Shown piece by piece: positions 18,239-25,577 of a DNA stretch of 64,000 nucleotides. Source of the stretch: Acetobacterium tundrae (lineage in GTDB: Bacteria > Bacillota > Clostridia > Eubacteriales > Eubacteriaceae); the NCBI RefSeq assembly GCF_008086615.1, contig NZ_RXYB01000001.1, positions 186,001 through 250,000 of the forward strand, written 5' to 3'. How positions within the stretch are numbered: the stretch's first letter is position 1; each line of letters starts with the position of its first letter. Both the position numbers and the translations under genes were made by a program. The notes below the pieces were generated by a model, which made no database searches, was not told the origin of the DNA, and saw only the letters and a list, made by a program, of their open reading frames with translations.

Positions 18239-19136
18239 ACAACTTGAAACAAAATTCAACGAGATTCTCTTTAAAAATCCGGTTGTTCCCGCTTCCGGTA
18301 CTTTTGGCTTTGGCCGGGAATATGAAGCATATTATGATTTGGAAAAACTTGGCGGACTGTGCTCAAAAGGCCTGACCTTAGCACCACAATCTGGAAACAC
18401 CGGCATCCGTTTATGGGAAACACCCGCAGGCTTAATGAACAGCATCGGTTTGGAAAATCCGGGAATCGATGCTTTTATCGAAAACGAATGGCCGCATCTA
18501 AAGAGTCTTGACACCGTAACCATTGTCAATGTTGGGGGAAAAGATGAAGAATCCTATCTGAAGGCCATTGAAAAACTGAATGCTATCGATGTGAAGCTCA
18601 TTGAGCTGAATATTTCCTGCCCTAATGTGAAGGCGGGCGGAATGGCATATGGCATGACAGCGGAGACCGCAGGGGATATCACTAAAAAAGTGGTGGCCAT
18701 TTCGAATCACCCGGTGATGGTAAAATTATCTCCAAACGGGGATTCAGTGGCCGAGATAGCGGTGGCTTGTGAAGCATCCGGCGCTCAAGGTATTTCTCTG
18801 ATTAATACCATTCAGGGGATGGCCATTGATTATAAAAAAAAGGTTGTTGTTTTTGACAACCTGTACGCCGGGCTTTCGGGACCGGCGGTTAAACCCATTG
18901 CCCTGCGAATGACGCATCAGGTTTGTCAGGCGGTTAACATACCGATAATGGCGATGGGCGGAATCAGCACCTGGGAAGACGCGCTGGAATTTATTATGGC
19001 AGGAGCAACCTGTATTCAAATTGGGACCATGAATTTCATTAATCCTCTGGCACCGATTGAAATTATTGAGGGACTGGAAGTCTATTGTGAAAAAGAAGGG
19101 CTTTCCAATATCTCGGAGATCCGTGGGATTGTCTAA
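18231..19136 (+). CDS. pyrD: Dihydroorotate dehydrogenase, catalytic subunit, type 1B
   Basis: I place the start at ATG 18231 (301 residues), after GGTGAGG; a GTG four codons upstream is less likely. The FMN barrel has LNISCPNVKAGG with the catalytic Cys typical of class 1 enzymes, and MAMGGISTWEDAL plus IQIGT binding FMN phosphate. Pairing with PyrK makes it the NAD-linked 1B type, which suits an anaerobe. Confidence 0.97.
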   Translation: MSKQLETKFNEILFKNPVVPASGTFGFGREYEAYYDLEKLGGLCSKGLTLAPQSGNTGIRLWETPAGLMNSIGLENPGIDAFIENEWPHLKSLDTVTIVNVGGKDEESYLKAIEKLNAIDVKLIELNISCPNVKAGGMAYGMTAETAGDITKKVVAISNHPVMVKLSPNGDSVAEIAVACEASGAQGISLINTIQGMAIDYKKKVVVFDNLYAGLSGPAVKPIALRMTHQVCQAVNIPIMAMGGISTWEDALEFIMAGATCIQIGTMNFINPLAPIEIIEGLEVYCEKEGLSNISEIRGIV

Positions 19137-19182
19137 ACGGCAAGTTAAGCGAAAGATTAAAATATAGAATTGAGGAAATAGG

Positions 19183-19758
19183 ATGAATCAAGAAGTATTG
19201 AAAATATTAAAAGAAACGGATGCATTTTTAGAAGGACACTTTTTACTATCTTCCGGCAAACACAGTGACCAATATGTGCAATGTGCAAAAGTGTTGCGTT
19301 TCCCGGATAAAGCTGCCAAGGTATTGGCACCGGTGGTGGAACAGTTAAAAGCATTAGATATCGATAAGGTGGTTGGGCCAGCCATGGGCGGGGTCATTGT
19401 TTCTTATGAAATTGGCCGACAGCTGGGAAAAGAATCCATTTTCACAGAACGTAAAGATGGCGAAATGCAGCTGCGAAGAGGCTTTGAGATCAAACCCGGT
19501 GAAAAAGTGATTATCACCGAAGATGTTGTAACCACCGGAAAATCAACTATTGAAACGAAGAAAGTACTGGAAGCTTTGGGCGCTGAAGTATTGGGGGTTG
19601 CCTGCATAGCTGATCGTCGGGCCCCGGGAGTTGAAATAGACATGCCGATTTATTCTTCAATTAAGCTAGAAATAACGGCGTGGGATGCAAAAGATTGTCC
19701 AGTTTGTAAAGTCGGAAAAATTCAACTGGTTAAACCCGGCTCCAGAGGAAATGCCTAA
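19183..19758 (+). CDS. pyrE: Orotate phosphoribosyltransferase PyrE
   Basis: The 191-residue type I phosphoribosyltransferase has the PRPP loop [14 protein letters not shown] near residues 105-120 and the substrate segment [15 protein letters not shown]. It condenses orotate with PRPP to OMP. A 46-bp gap separates it from pyrD; no promoter is obvious there. The C-terminal CPVCKVGK is common in the longer PyrE form. Confidence 0.96.
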   Translation: MNQEVLKILKETDAFLEGHFLLSSGKHSDQYVQCAKVLRFPDKAAKVLAPVVEQLKALDIDKVVGPAMGGVIVSYEIGRQLGKESIFTERKDGEMQLRRGFEIKPGEKVIITEDVVTTGKSTIETKKVLEALGAEVLGVACIADRRAPGVEIDMPIYSSIKLEITAWDAKDCPVCKVGKIQLVKPGSRGNA

Positions 19759-19784
19759 CAAATAAAAATGATAGGAGGAACAAT

Positions 19785-20306
19785 ATGGAAAGCAAAAAGA
19801 TTATCGCATTGATCAGCAATGATTTTGAAGATCTTGAATTAATGTACCCGGTGCTTCGCTTACGCGAAGAAGGCGTCACTGTTCATGTTGTGGGAGAAAC
19901 GGCAGGTAAAAAGTATGTCGGCAAATACGGAGTGCCCTGTGTTTCGGATTATTCTTTTACTGATATTAATCCCCAGGATTACGACGGTATTTTGGTACCC
20001 GGAGGATGGGCACCTGATGCGTTAAGACGTTTTCCCGTCGTTTTGGATATGATACAAAATATGGATACTCGAAAACGAGTGATTGGCGAGATTTGCCACG
20101 CCGGATGGGTTCTTATTTCGGCAGGGATTCTAAAAGGTATCAATGTAACCAGTACTCCGGGCATCAGGGATGATATGAGAAATGCCGGCGCCATCTGGCA
20201 TGATGTGGCGTCCATTATTGACGGCCATATCGTATCAAGTCGACGTCCCCCCGATTTGCCTGAATATATGAAGGATTATATTAAAGTTTTAAAAGAACAA
20301 AAATAA
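19785..20306 (+). CDS. PfpI/DJ-1 family protein (YhbO/YraA-like)
   Basis: A 173-residue class I glutamine-amidotransferase-like fold. The nucleophile is in IGEICHAGWVLI (Cys ~residue 105), and DGILVPGGWAPD precedes it, as in PfpI and YraA. Family members are reported as stress-related proteases or glycation-repair/glyoxalase enzymes. It follows pyrE by 26 bp with AGGAGG, so it is probably read from the pyr transcript without a clear metabolic link. Confidence 0.88.
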   Translation: MESKKIIALISNDFEDLELMYPVLRLREEGVTVHVVGETAGKKYVGKYGVPCVSDYSFTDINPQDYDGILVPGGWAPDALRRFPVVLDMIQNMDTRKRVIGEICHAGWVLISAGILKGINVTSTPGIRDDMRNAGAIWHDVASIIDGHIVSSRRPPDLPEYMKDYIKVLKEQK

Positions 20307-20330
20307 GAGTTGAATATTAACTAGAAGTTA

Positions 20331-20395
20331 AAACAAAAAAATCAAGGCCAATTATTTTATCTTGCTGCAGTATGCAGCGATAAATAGTTGGCCTT
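20331..20395 (-). terminator. Long hairpin terminator, mainly for the MerR transcript
   Basis: AAGGCCAA at 20344 pairs with TTGGCCTT ending at 20395, extended by an AT-rich stem and an inner GCTGCA/TGCAGC. On the minus strand it is followed by a T-rich run, on the plus strand only by a weak one, so it probably ends merR and may also slow the pyr/pfpI transcript. Confidence 0.8.
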
Positions 20396-20434
20396 AATAT
20401 TTGAGCTTAGCAATACTCAGAATTAAAAGTTGTT

Positions 20435-21169
20435 TTAGAGACAATAAATACGGATGCTATCACTCATGAATTGCGCTAATCCTTCATGATGTTCATCAAT
20501 GTTTTCTTTGAAACGCTCATCATGAATGTACATAAGACCTAGTCCGGAAAGAATTTCTTTCGTGCAGTCATAATAATGATTGCTGATGTGTTGCTGCCAT
20601 TTAGCGACTAATTCCTGAACTTCAGGATCTTCTGGTGATTTGTTCATGTTTTTAATAAAGTCAGTGTAGATGTTTTCAGCTTCATTGTGAATTTCTTCCC
20701 AATTTTCAGGGGTATAGTGGTCTGTTTTGTTTTCATACTGGGTATACGCCAGGGAATTTCCCCAACGTTCTTTTACTTCTTTTTCATATGTTGTTTTCAT
20801 CTCTTCAATTTTTTTCATGTCAAATGGTTCAAAATTCATGTTGTTTTCTCCTTTTATTTTTTTATCTAATAAAGTAATAAGGTTGTCCAAACGATCTCGC
20901 TTTAGCAAAAGAAGGTTTCGCTGTTTTGTAAAAGATTCAATTTGATCATAATTTGGATCTAAAAGAATATGTTTTATTTCCTGGATTGAAAAATCCAGTT
21001 CCCTAAGAAAAAGAATATTCTGCAATTTCTTTAGATTGTCTTCATCATAGTATCGATATTTATTTTGAGAAATCTCGCTCGGAATAAGAATTCCTTCACT
21101 GTGATAATAGTGAAGGGTGCGCACACTAGCTCCGGTGAGATAGGAGACTTCTTTTACAGTCATTTTCAT
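20435..21169 (-). CDS. MerR-family transcriptional regulator with TipAS-like effector domain
   Basis: The 244-residue protein starts MKMTVKEVSYLTGASVRTLHY, a MerR helix-turn-helix followed by the wing NKYRYYDED; a coiled-coil dimerisation helix covers about residues 75-110. The C-terminal ~125 residues (from FEPFDMKKIEEM to MSDSIRIYCL) resemble the TipAS antibiotic-binding domain, a globin-like fold that captures thiopeptides and other cyclic compounds. Its promoter has the stretched 19-bp spacer expected of MerR targets, so autoregulation is likely. Confidence 0.92.
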   Translation of the reverse strand: MKMTVKEVSYLTGASVRTLHYYHSEGILIPSEISQNKYRYYDEDNLKKLQNILFLRELDFSIQEIKHILLDPNYDQIESFTKQRNLLLLKRDRLDNLITLLDKKIKGENNMNFEPFDMKKIEEMKTTYEKEVKERWGNSLAYTQYENKTDHYTPENWEEIHNEAENIYTDFIKNMNKSPEDPEVQELVAKWQQHISNHYYDCTKEILSGLGLMYIHDERFKENIDEHHEGLAQFMSDSIRIYCL

Positions 21170-21192
21170 TTGATGACCTCCTTACAAGTTCA

Positions 21193-21223
21193 ATAATAAA
21201 CTATTACTTAAGGTAAGAGTCAA
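21193..21223 (-). promoter_or_regulatory. MerR-type promoter with 19-bp spacer and dyad
   Basis: On the minus strand TTGACT (21223-21218) and TATTAT (21198-21193) are 19 bp apart. The spacer holds a dyad: on the plus strand CTATTAC (21201-21207) and GTAAGAG (21213-21219), with one mismatch, around TTAAG. Overlong spacer plus centred dyad is the hallmark of MerR-activated promoters. Confidence 0.75.
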
Positions 21224-21329
21224 GTGATTATTGAAAAAAAATTTTGGAATTAAATATAGTAGGTTAAATTTAGGAGAAATGGGTATATAATATAAAAATA
21301 AGGAAAAACTAAATTAGGAGGAAAAAAGA

Positions 21330-21503
21330 ATGTGCTGTCATAAAAAAGAAGAAAGTCAGAGTGAAGAGAGCCAGTGCTGTTTTATTGAGCACAAAGAAAA
21401 AGTTATTCCATGTGTGTTGGGTGTTTTTGCAGCATTCTTTGTGATAGTCGGTTTTATTTTAGGTCATAAATTTTTGTGCAAAAAAGATTCGGACGAGTTT
21501 TAA
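21330..21503 (+). CDS. Small cysteine-rich single-pass membrane protein (57 residues), function unknown
   Basis: I found this by hand; it is too short for ordinary ORF callers set at 60 codons. ATG 21330 follows TTAGGAGGAAAAAAGA, an excellent ribosome site. The protein begins MCCHKKEE, has a second Cys-Cys (QCCFIEH) at 16-17, then Cys28 at the edge of one transmembrane helix (about 26-46) and Cys50 after it, ending in the acidic KKDSDEF. The N-terminal tail is charged and cysteine-rich, which could bind metal or form disulfides. A TATAAT-like box lies ~35 bp upstream. I do not recognise the family. Confidence 0.75.
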   Translation: MCCHKKEESQSEESQCCFIEHKEKVIPCVLGVFAAFFVIVGFILGHKFLCKKDSDEF

Positions 21504-21524
21504 AAAATAGGCTTTGTAAGTTTA

Positions 21525-21583
21525 TTGGGAATCGACAGTTGCCAAGTTGACGATATGATCATTTGATGATTGACGATTCCCAA
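21525..21583 (+). repeat. 10-bp inverted repeat in the 3' region of the small membrane protein gene
   Basis: TTGGGAATCG (21525-21534) and CGATTCCCAA (21574-21583) are perfect complements around a 39-base loop. With the terminator immediately after it, it makes a two-hairpin 3' UTR or a short stable RNA. Confidence 0.65.
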
Positions 21584-21586
21584 AAT

Positions 21587-21622
21587 AAAAAAGGAACTGT
21601 CTTATAGCACAGTTCCTTTTTT
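21587..21622. terminator. Bidirectional intrinsic terminator
   Basis: AAAAAAGGAACTGT pairs perfectly with ACAGTTCCTTTTTT around an 8-base loop. It closes the small membrane protein gene on plus and the parvulin gene on minus. Confidence 0.92.
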
Positions 21623-21624
21623 GA

Positions 21625-22380
21625 TTATATTCCCATTTCCATGGTTACTGGATATTTTTGCTTGAGTTCGTCAACCTTGCCAATAAAGGCTCTGTTTTGT
21701 TTTTCACGCAGCAAAAAATTGCGTACATTTTCTTTTACTGCATCATAGGGAATGGTCTGTGATGTTTTTCGATCGGTGAGTTTAATGATGTGGTATCCAA
21801 ATTGAGTTTGTACAGGAACTTCTGTCATTTCATCGATTTCTAAGGCAAAGGCAGCGGTTTCAAATTCTGGAACCATTTGACCTTTTGAAAAATAACTTAA
21901 ATCCCCGCCTTTGTCGCTAGAAGGACAAGTTGAAAATTCTTTGGCGGCTGCTTCAAAGGATTTACCATTTTTAATCTCTTCAATAATATCAATTGCCTGT
22001 TGTTCCGTTGGCAGAAGGATATGGCTTGCACGAATACTATCAGATGCGATGAATTGGGTGGGATTTTCATTGTAGAATTTTTCAATTTCTTCATCTTGCA
22101 CGGTGACATTCGTCATAAATTGAGCAATCATATGTGTTTTCAAAAGCTTTTCTTCAGCATCAACGAGCATTTTTTTAAATTCTTCACTTTCATCAGCCTT
22201 TTCTTCTTTACCTTCTAAATAAAAAAGTTCCTGGGCGATGAGCTCTTCTAATAACTGTCGACGACCTTCATGAGATGAGAACTGATTCGCCTGTTCCTGG
22301 GGTAATTGTTTGATTAAGGCATCTAAATCCGCGGTGTAAATTGTTTTACTACCTACGGTAGCTAAAGGGGTTTTTTCCAT
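21625..22380 (-). CDS. Parvulin-type peptidyl-prolyl cis-trans isomerase, probably cytoplasmic
   Basis: The 251-residue protein has an N-terminal SurA/trigger-like helical part (1-110) and one parvulin domain (about 115-215: IRASHILLPTE, then DLSYFSKGQMVPEFETAAFAL and QFGYHIIKL). There is no signal peptide or lipobox, unlike secreted PrsA, so it should act in the cytoplasm as a foldase. It is transcribed away from a MarR-Lon operon, and both directions appear to start inside one palindrome. Confidence 0.92.
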   Translation of the reverse strand: MEKTPLATVGSKTIYTADLDALIKQLPQEQANQFSSHEGRRQLLEELIAQELFYLEGKEEKADESEEFKKMLVDAEEKLLKTHMIAQFMTNVTVQDEEIEKFYNENPTQFIASDSIRASHILLPTEQQAIDIIEEIKNGKSFEAAAKEFSTCPSSDKGGDLSYFSKGQMVPEFETAAFALEIDEMTEVPVQTQFGYHIIKLTDRKTSQTIPYDAVKENVRNFLLREKQNRAFIGKVDELKQKYPVTMEMGI

Positions 22381-22545
22381 AATTATCTCCTTGAAAATTA
22401 ATTTATTTAATAAAGATCATAGCCTTTTCAATGTTTTTTGTCAATATATAGATGAGTAAATGCTTATTATGGAAAAAAGCAATATAAAATGTCCGAGAAC
22501 ATCAATTCAAATAGATAATTAAATAAAACTTAATTGATTAGCAAA

Positions 22546-22589
22546 AGTATAGTTCTCTTCTTGACAATTGTCAGTAAGAGAGCTATACT
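22546..22589. promoter_or_regulatory. Overlapping divergent promoters inside a 42-bp palindrome (candidate MarR operator)
   Basis: The palindrome spans 22547-22588 with centre TGACAATTGTCA; 18 of 21 positions per arm are complementary, ending in GTATAG and CTATAC. Plus-strand promoter: TTGACA (22561-22566), 17 bp, TATACT (22584-22589). Minus-strand promoter: CTGACA (22574-22569), 17 bp, TATACT (22551-22546). The two promoters are mirror images whose -35 boxes are two bases apart, so polymerase cannot occupy both at once, and a dimer on the centre would block both. Confidence 0.8.
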
Positions 22590-22598
22590 TCTATCAAG

Positions 22599-22619
22599 TA
22601 GTTAGGTTAAAACTAACTA
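22599..22619 (+). promoter_or_regulatory. Second inverted repeat just after the marR transcription start
   Basis: TAGTTAG (22599-22605) and CTAACTA (22613-22619) flank seven bases, located about +4 to +24 of the predicted marR transcript. It may be a second operator. Confidence 0.5.
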
Positions 22620-22641
22620 ATAAAATCAGTTGGGTGATATT

Positions 22642-23049
22642 ATGACATGTAAGAAAAATGAATTATATCAGGCCTATCAAAAGTTGCTTCAGATGGAAGC
22701 GGACTTTCTTGAAGAAGGTCAGGCACGAGATATAACAATCAAACAGGTATATTATCTGCGAATCATCGATCAGAATTATCGGGTGACATTTAGCCAGCTT
22801 GCTCAGGAAACGCGAAATTCAAAACCGACGATTACTGAATTGATCAGTAAATTCATTTCAATGGGATGTGTTTATCGAGAACGTTCTCCAGAGGATGGCA
22901 GGGTGTATTTTATTTATCTAACACCTAAAGGCAAATCCATTGCAAGAGCTGAAGAAAAAACACAGGTGCTCCTTGTGGAGCGTATTACAAATAGTCTTAC
23001 AGATGAAGAACTGGATCAATTTATCACTTTACTAAATAAAATCCTTTAA
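22642..23049 (+). CDS. MarR-family transcriptional regulator
   Basis: A 135-residue winged-helix regulator from ATG 22642 (a TTG four codons upstream is also possible). The recognition helix region is VTFSQLAQETRNSKPTITELISKF and the wing YRERSPEDGRVYFIYLTPKG. Cys3 and the Cys of MGCVYRE are candidate redox sensors, as in OhrR-like members, but this is inference. The gene leads into lon after a 37-bp gap and sits under a palindromic promoter shared with the parvulin gene, so autorepression and joint control are expected. Confidence 0.9.
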   Translation: MTCKKNELYQAYQKLLQMEADFLEEGQARDITIKQVYYLRIIDQNYRVTFSQLAQETRNSKPTITELISKFISMGCVYRERSPEDGRVYFIYLTPKGKSIARAEEKTQVLLVERITNSLTDEELDQFITLLNKIL

Positions 23050-23085
23050 AATAAAATATAAGGTTAGAGGATTAGGAGGAAAAAA

Positions 23086-25473
23086 ATGAACGTACTGGAA
23101 ATCAAAAATGCACCATTAATCCCTATTACAGAGACTGTGATTTATCCTGGAATTAGCACCCGGATTTTTGTGAATGATGATATCGGAAACAATATCAAAG
23201 AGCTTATTGTAAAGAATAATACATTGGCGATTGGTTTGTCAACAAAAGACTACAAAGGATTAGTTCAATTAACATCTGACTCATTTTATCGAATCGGCGT
23301 GTTGATGAAATTTGATAACATACAGAAATCGGATACTGGGTTTGTCATTGATATTACAACAATTAATCGTGTGAAAATATATGATTTTACTTTTGAAGAA
23401 AAACAAATTACAGCATCCTATACCGATCAAGAAGACATTATGGATATCACGGAAGCTGAAGAACAAGAAATGATCGTATATATTAAAGGCTTAATGAAGG
23501 ATTTGAGCAACAAATTTAAAGGGGCTGAATACTTTATAACCATTTTAGAAGGATTACCTTCATTAGAAGAAATCATGGGATATACCGTTCCCATGATGGG
23601 AATTCCATTAAAAAGCAAACAGGATTTATTGGAAATCGACTCGGTCAAAGAACGCACCCTTAATTTTATTGATTACATTGTACGAGAAAAAGATTCAGTG
23701 CATCTGCAATTAGAAATCAGTAAAAAGTATTCTCAAAGAAAAGACAAATCCTATCGTGAAGCAATGCTTCGGGAACAGCTGAAAAATATTAAGGCAGAAC
23801 TCGGAGAAATGGATGGGGATGTTGAAGAAGACGAGGATTATCGGACTCACGTACTGGAATCGGATATGCCTGAAGATGTCAAGAAAATTGCGCTAAAAGA
23901 AGTGCACAAGCTGGAAAACACCCCTCCAAACAGCGGAGAGGGTAATGTGATCATGAATTATCTTGATTTATTACTTGAAATGCCGTGGGTAAGTGAAAAG
24001 AAAGAAATTGATATCGAACATGCCCGAAAAGTTCTGGATTCGCATCATTATGGAATTGATGATGTGAAGAAAAGAATCATTGAACATCTTTCGGTTATGA
24101 AATTAAAAGAAGACAAACAAGGCTCAATTCTTCTTTTAGTGGGACCTCCGGGAACGGGAAAAACAAGTTTAGGAAAGAGTATTGCCGAGGCAATTGACCG
24201 AAAATATGTGAGAGCCAGTTTAGGCGGTGTTCGTGATGAAGCTGAGATACGTGGCCATCGAAAAACATATTTAGGAGCAATGCCGGGACGAATTATTAAA
24301 GGAATTTGTAATGCCGAAGCCAAAAACCCAGTTTTTGTTCTGGATGAAATAGATAAAATGGGAATATCAAATCAAGGTGATCCAGGGGCAGCGTTGCTGG
24401 AGGTTTTAGATCCTGAGCAAAACAATTCATTCTCAGATCATTATTTAGAAATTCCTTATGATTTATCCGATGTGTTTTTCATAGCCACAGCAAATGATTT
24501 AAGTACTATACCGGCGCCACTTTTGGACCGTGCCGAGATCATTGAGTTGTCGAGTTACACAAATGGTGAGAAAAAGCATATTGCTCTTGATCACCTGTTG
24601 CCAAAAGTATTGGAAGAGCATGGTTTAACCGATCAGATGCTTCAAATTGAAGAAACCGCTATTGAAGCGATTATTGAAAACTATACAGCGGAAGCTGGAG
24701 TGCGAGGGTTAACGAAGCAATTAGCAAAAATCTCTCGGTTCGTTTCAGAAAAAATTGTATCGAAAACAGTTGAATTGCCATTTGTTGTAACAACCGAAAA
24801 TCTTAGCGATGTTTTGGGGAATAAAACAAGACGACATGAAAAAGCGGGAGAAAATAATAAGCCGGGAGTTGTAACCGGTATGGCGTGGACAACCGTGGGT
24901 GGCGAAATTCTCTTCATAGAAGCCAGCTTAATGCCAGGCAGCGGGAAACTGACACTCACAGGTCAGTTGGGAGATGTTATGCAGGAAAGTGCTACCATTG
25001 CAATGAGCCTTATTCGTTCTCATTTAGGAGAACTAGCCAATGGATTTGATTATTTTAAATACGATACTCATATTCATGTGCCTTCGGGATCAACACCTAA
25101 AGACGGGCCTTCCGCCGGAGTGGCTTTGACAACGGCTCTGGCATCGCTTATTTTAGGAAAACAGGTTGATTCTAAGCTTTCCATGACTGGAGAAATTACC
25201 CTCAGCGGTCAAGTGCTTCCGGTTGGTGGAATTAAAGAAAAAGTCATTGCTGCGCAACGCAGTGGGATCAAAACGATTCTTTTACCAAAAGACAATGAAA
25301 GAGATGTCCCTGATATTCCGGATGAAGTGCGAAATGAATTGACATTTAAGTATGTTTCAAGCATTGAAGATGTTTTTAAAGAAGCACTGGGCATCGAACT
25401 GCCTGAACCTAAGCTTGTTTTAAATCGACCGAACATGGAACCGAAAAGTCAATTAAACATGCTGAAAAAATAA
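23086..25473 (+). CDS. lon: ATP-dependent Lon protease, first copy (MarR-linked)
   Basis: A full-length LonA of 795 residues: N-terminal LON substrate domain (1-~200), coiled coil, AAA+ module with GPPGTGKT at ~353 and VLDEIDKMG at ~416, sensor and arginine motifs, then the protease domain with the Ser676-Lys719 dyad (PKDGPSAG and GGIKEKV). Spacing of the dyad is the canonical 43 residues. It degrades damaged and regulatory proteins. The window holds a second complete LonA at 45977-48370; this copy is set apart by its MarR regulator and divergent foldase. Confidence 0.97.
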   Translation: MNVLEIKNAPLIPITETVIYPGISTRIFVNDDIGNNIKELIVKNNTLAIGLSTKDYKGLVQLTSDSFYRIGVLMKFDNIQKSDTGFVIDITTINRVKIYDFTFEEKQITASYTDQEDIMDITEAEEQEMIVYIKGLMKDLSNKFKGAEYFITILEGLPSLEEIMGYTVPMMGIPLKSKQDLLEIDSVKERTLNFIDYIVREKDSVHLQLEISKKYSQRKDKSYREAMLREQLKNIKAELGEMDGDVEEDEDYRTHVLESDMPEDVKKIALKEVHKLENTPPNSGEGNVIMNYLDLLLEMPWVSEKKEIDIEHARKVLDSHHYGIDDVKKRIIEHLSVMKLKEDKQGSILLLVGPPGTGKTSLGKSIAEAIDRKYVRASLGGVRDEAEIRGHRKTYLGAMPGRIIKGICNAEAKNPVFVLDEIDKMGISNQGDPGAALLEVLDPEQNNSFSDHYLEIPYDLSDVFFIATANDLSTIPAPLLDRAEIIELSSYTNGEKKHIALDHLLPKVLEEHGLTDQMLQIEETAIEAIIENYTAEAGVRGLTKQLAKISRFVSEKIVSKTVELPFVVTTENLSDVLGNKTRRHEKAGENNKPGVVTGMAWTTVGGEILFIEASLMPGSGKLTLTGQLGDVMQESATIAMSLIRSHLGELANGFDYFKYDTHIHVPSGSTPKDGPSAGVALTTALASLILGKQVDSKLSMTGEITLSGQVLPVGGIKEKVIAAQRSGIKTILLPKDNERDVPDIPDEVRNELTFKYVSSIEDVFKEALGIELPEPKLVLNRPNMEPKSQLNMLKK

Positions 25474-25488
25474 AACAGTAAAAATGAA

Positions 25489-25529
25489 AACAGGAGTTGT
25501 CAATTGATGGCTCCTGTTTTTTATTTTTA
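25489..25529 (+). terminator. Intrinsic terminator after the first lon
   Basis: AACAGGAG (25489-25496) pairs with CTCCTGTT (25511-25518), followed by TTTTTATTTTT. Confidence 0.9.
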
Positions 25530-25542
25530 GTATTAGGTTATA

Positions 25543-25571
25543 TCGACGGTGCTATTTTCTTATGCTATAAT
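25543..25571 (+). promoter_or_regulatory. Promoter placing the mutL start codon at or near +1
   Basis: TCGACG (25543-25548), 17 bp, TATAAT (25566-25571). The ATG of mutL begins seven bases after the -10, which is where transcription normally starts. Confidence 0.6.
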
Positions 25572-25577
25572 AAATTT

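Noticed and set aside
14166-20306. PyrR-binding sites within the pyr operon
   Set aside because: Genes overlap or lie close together, and I found no copy of the conserved loop; only the leader shows attenuation features.
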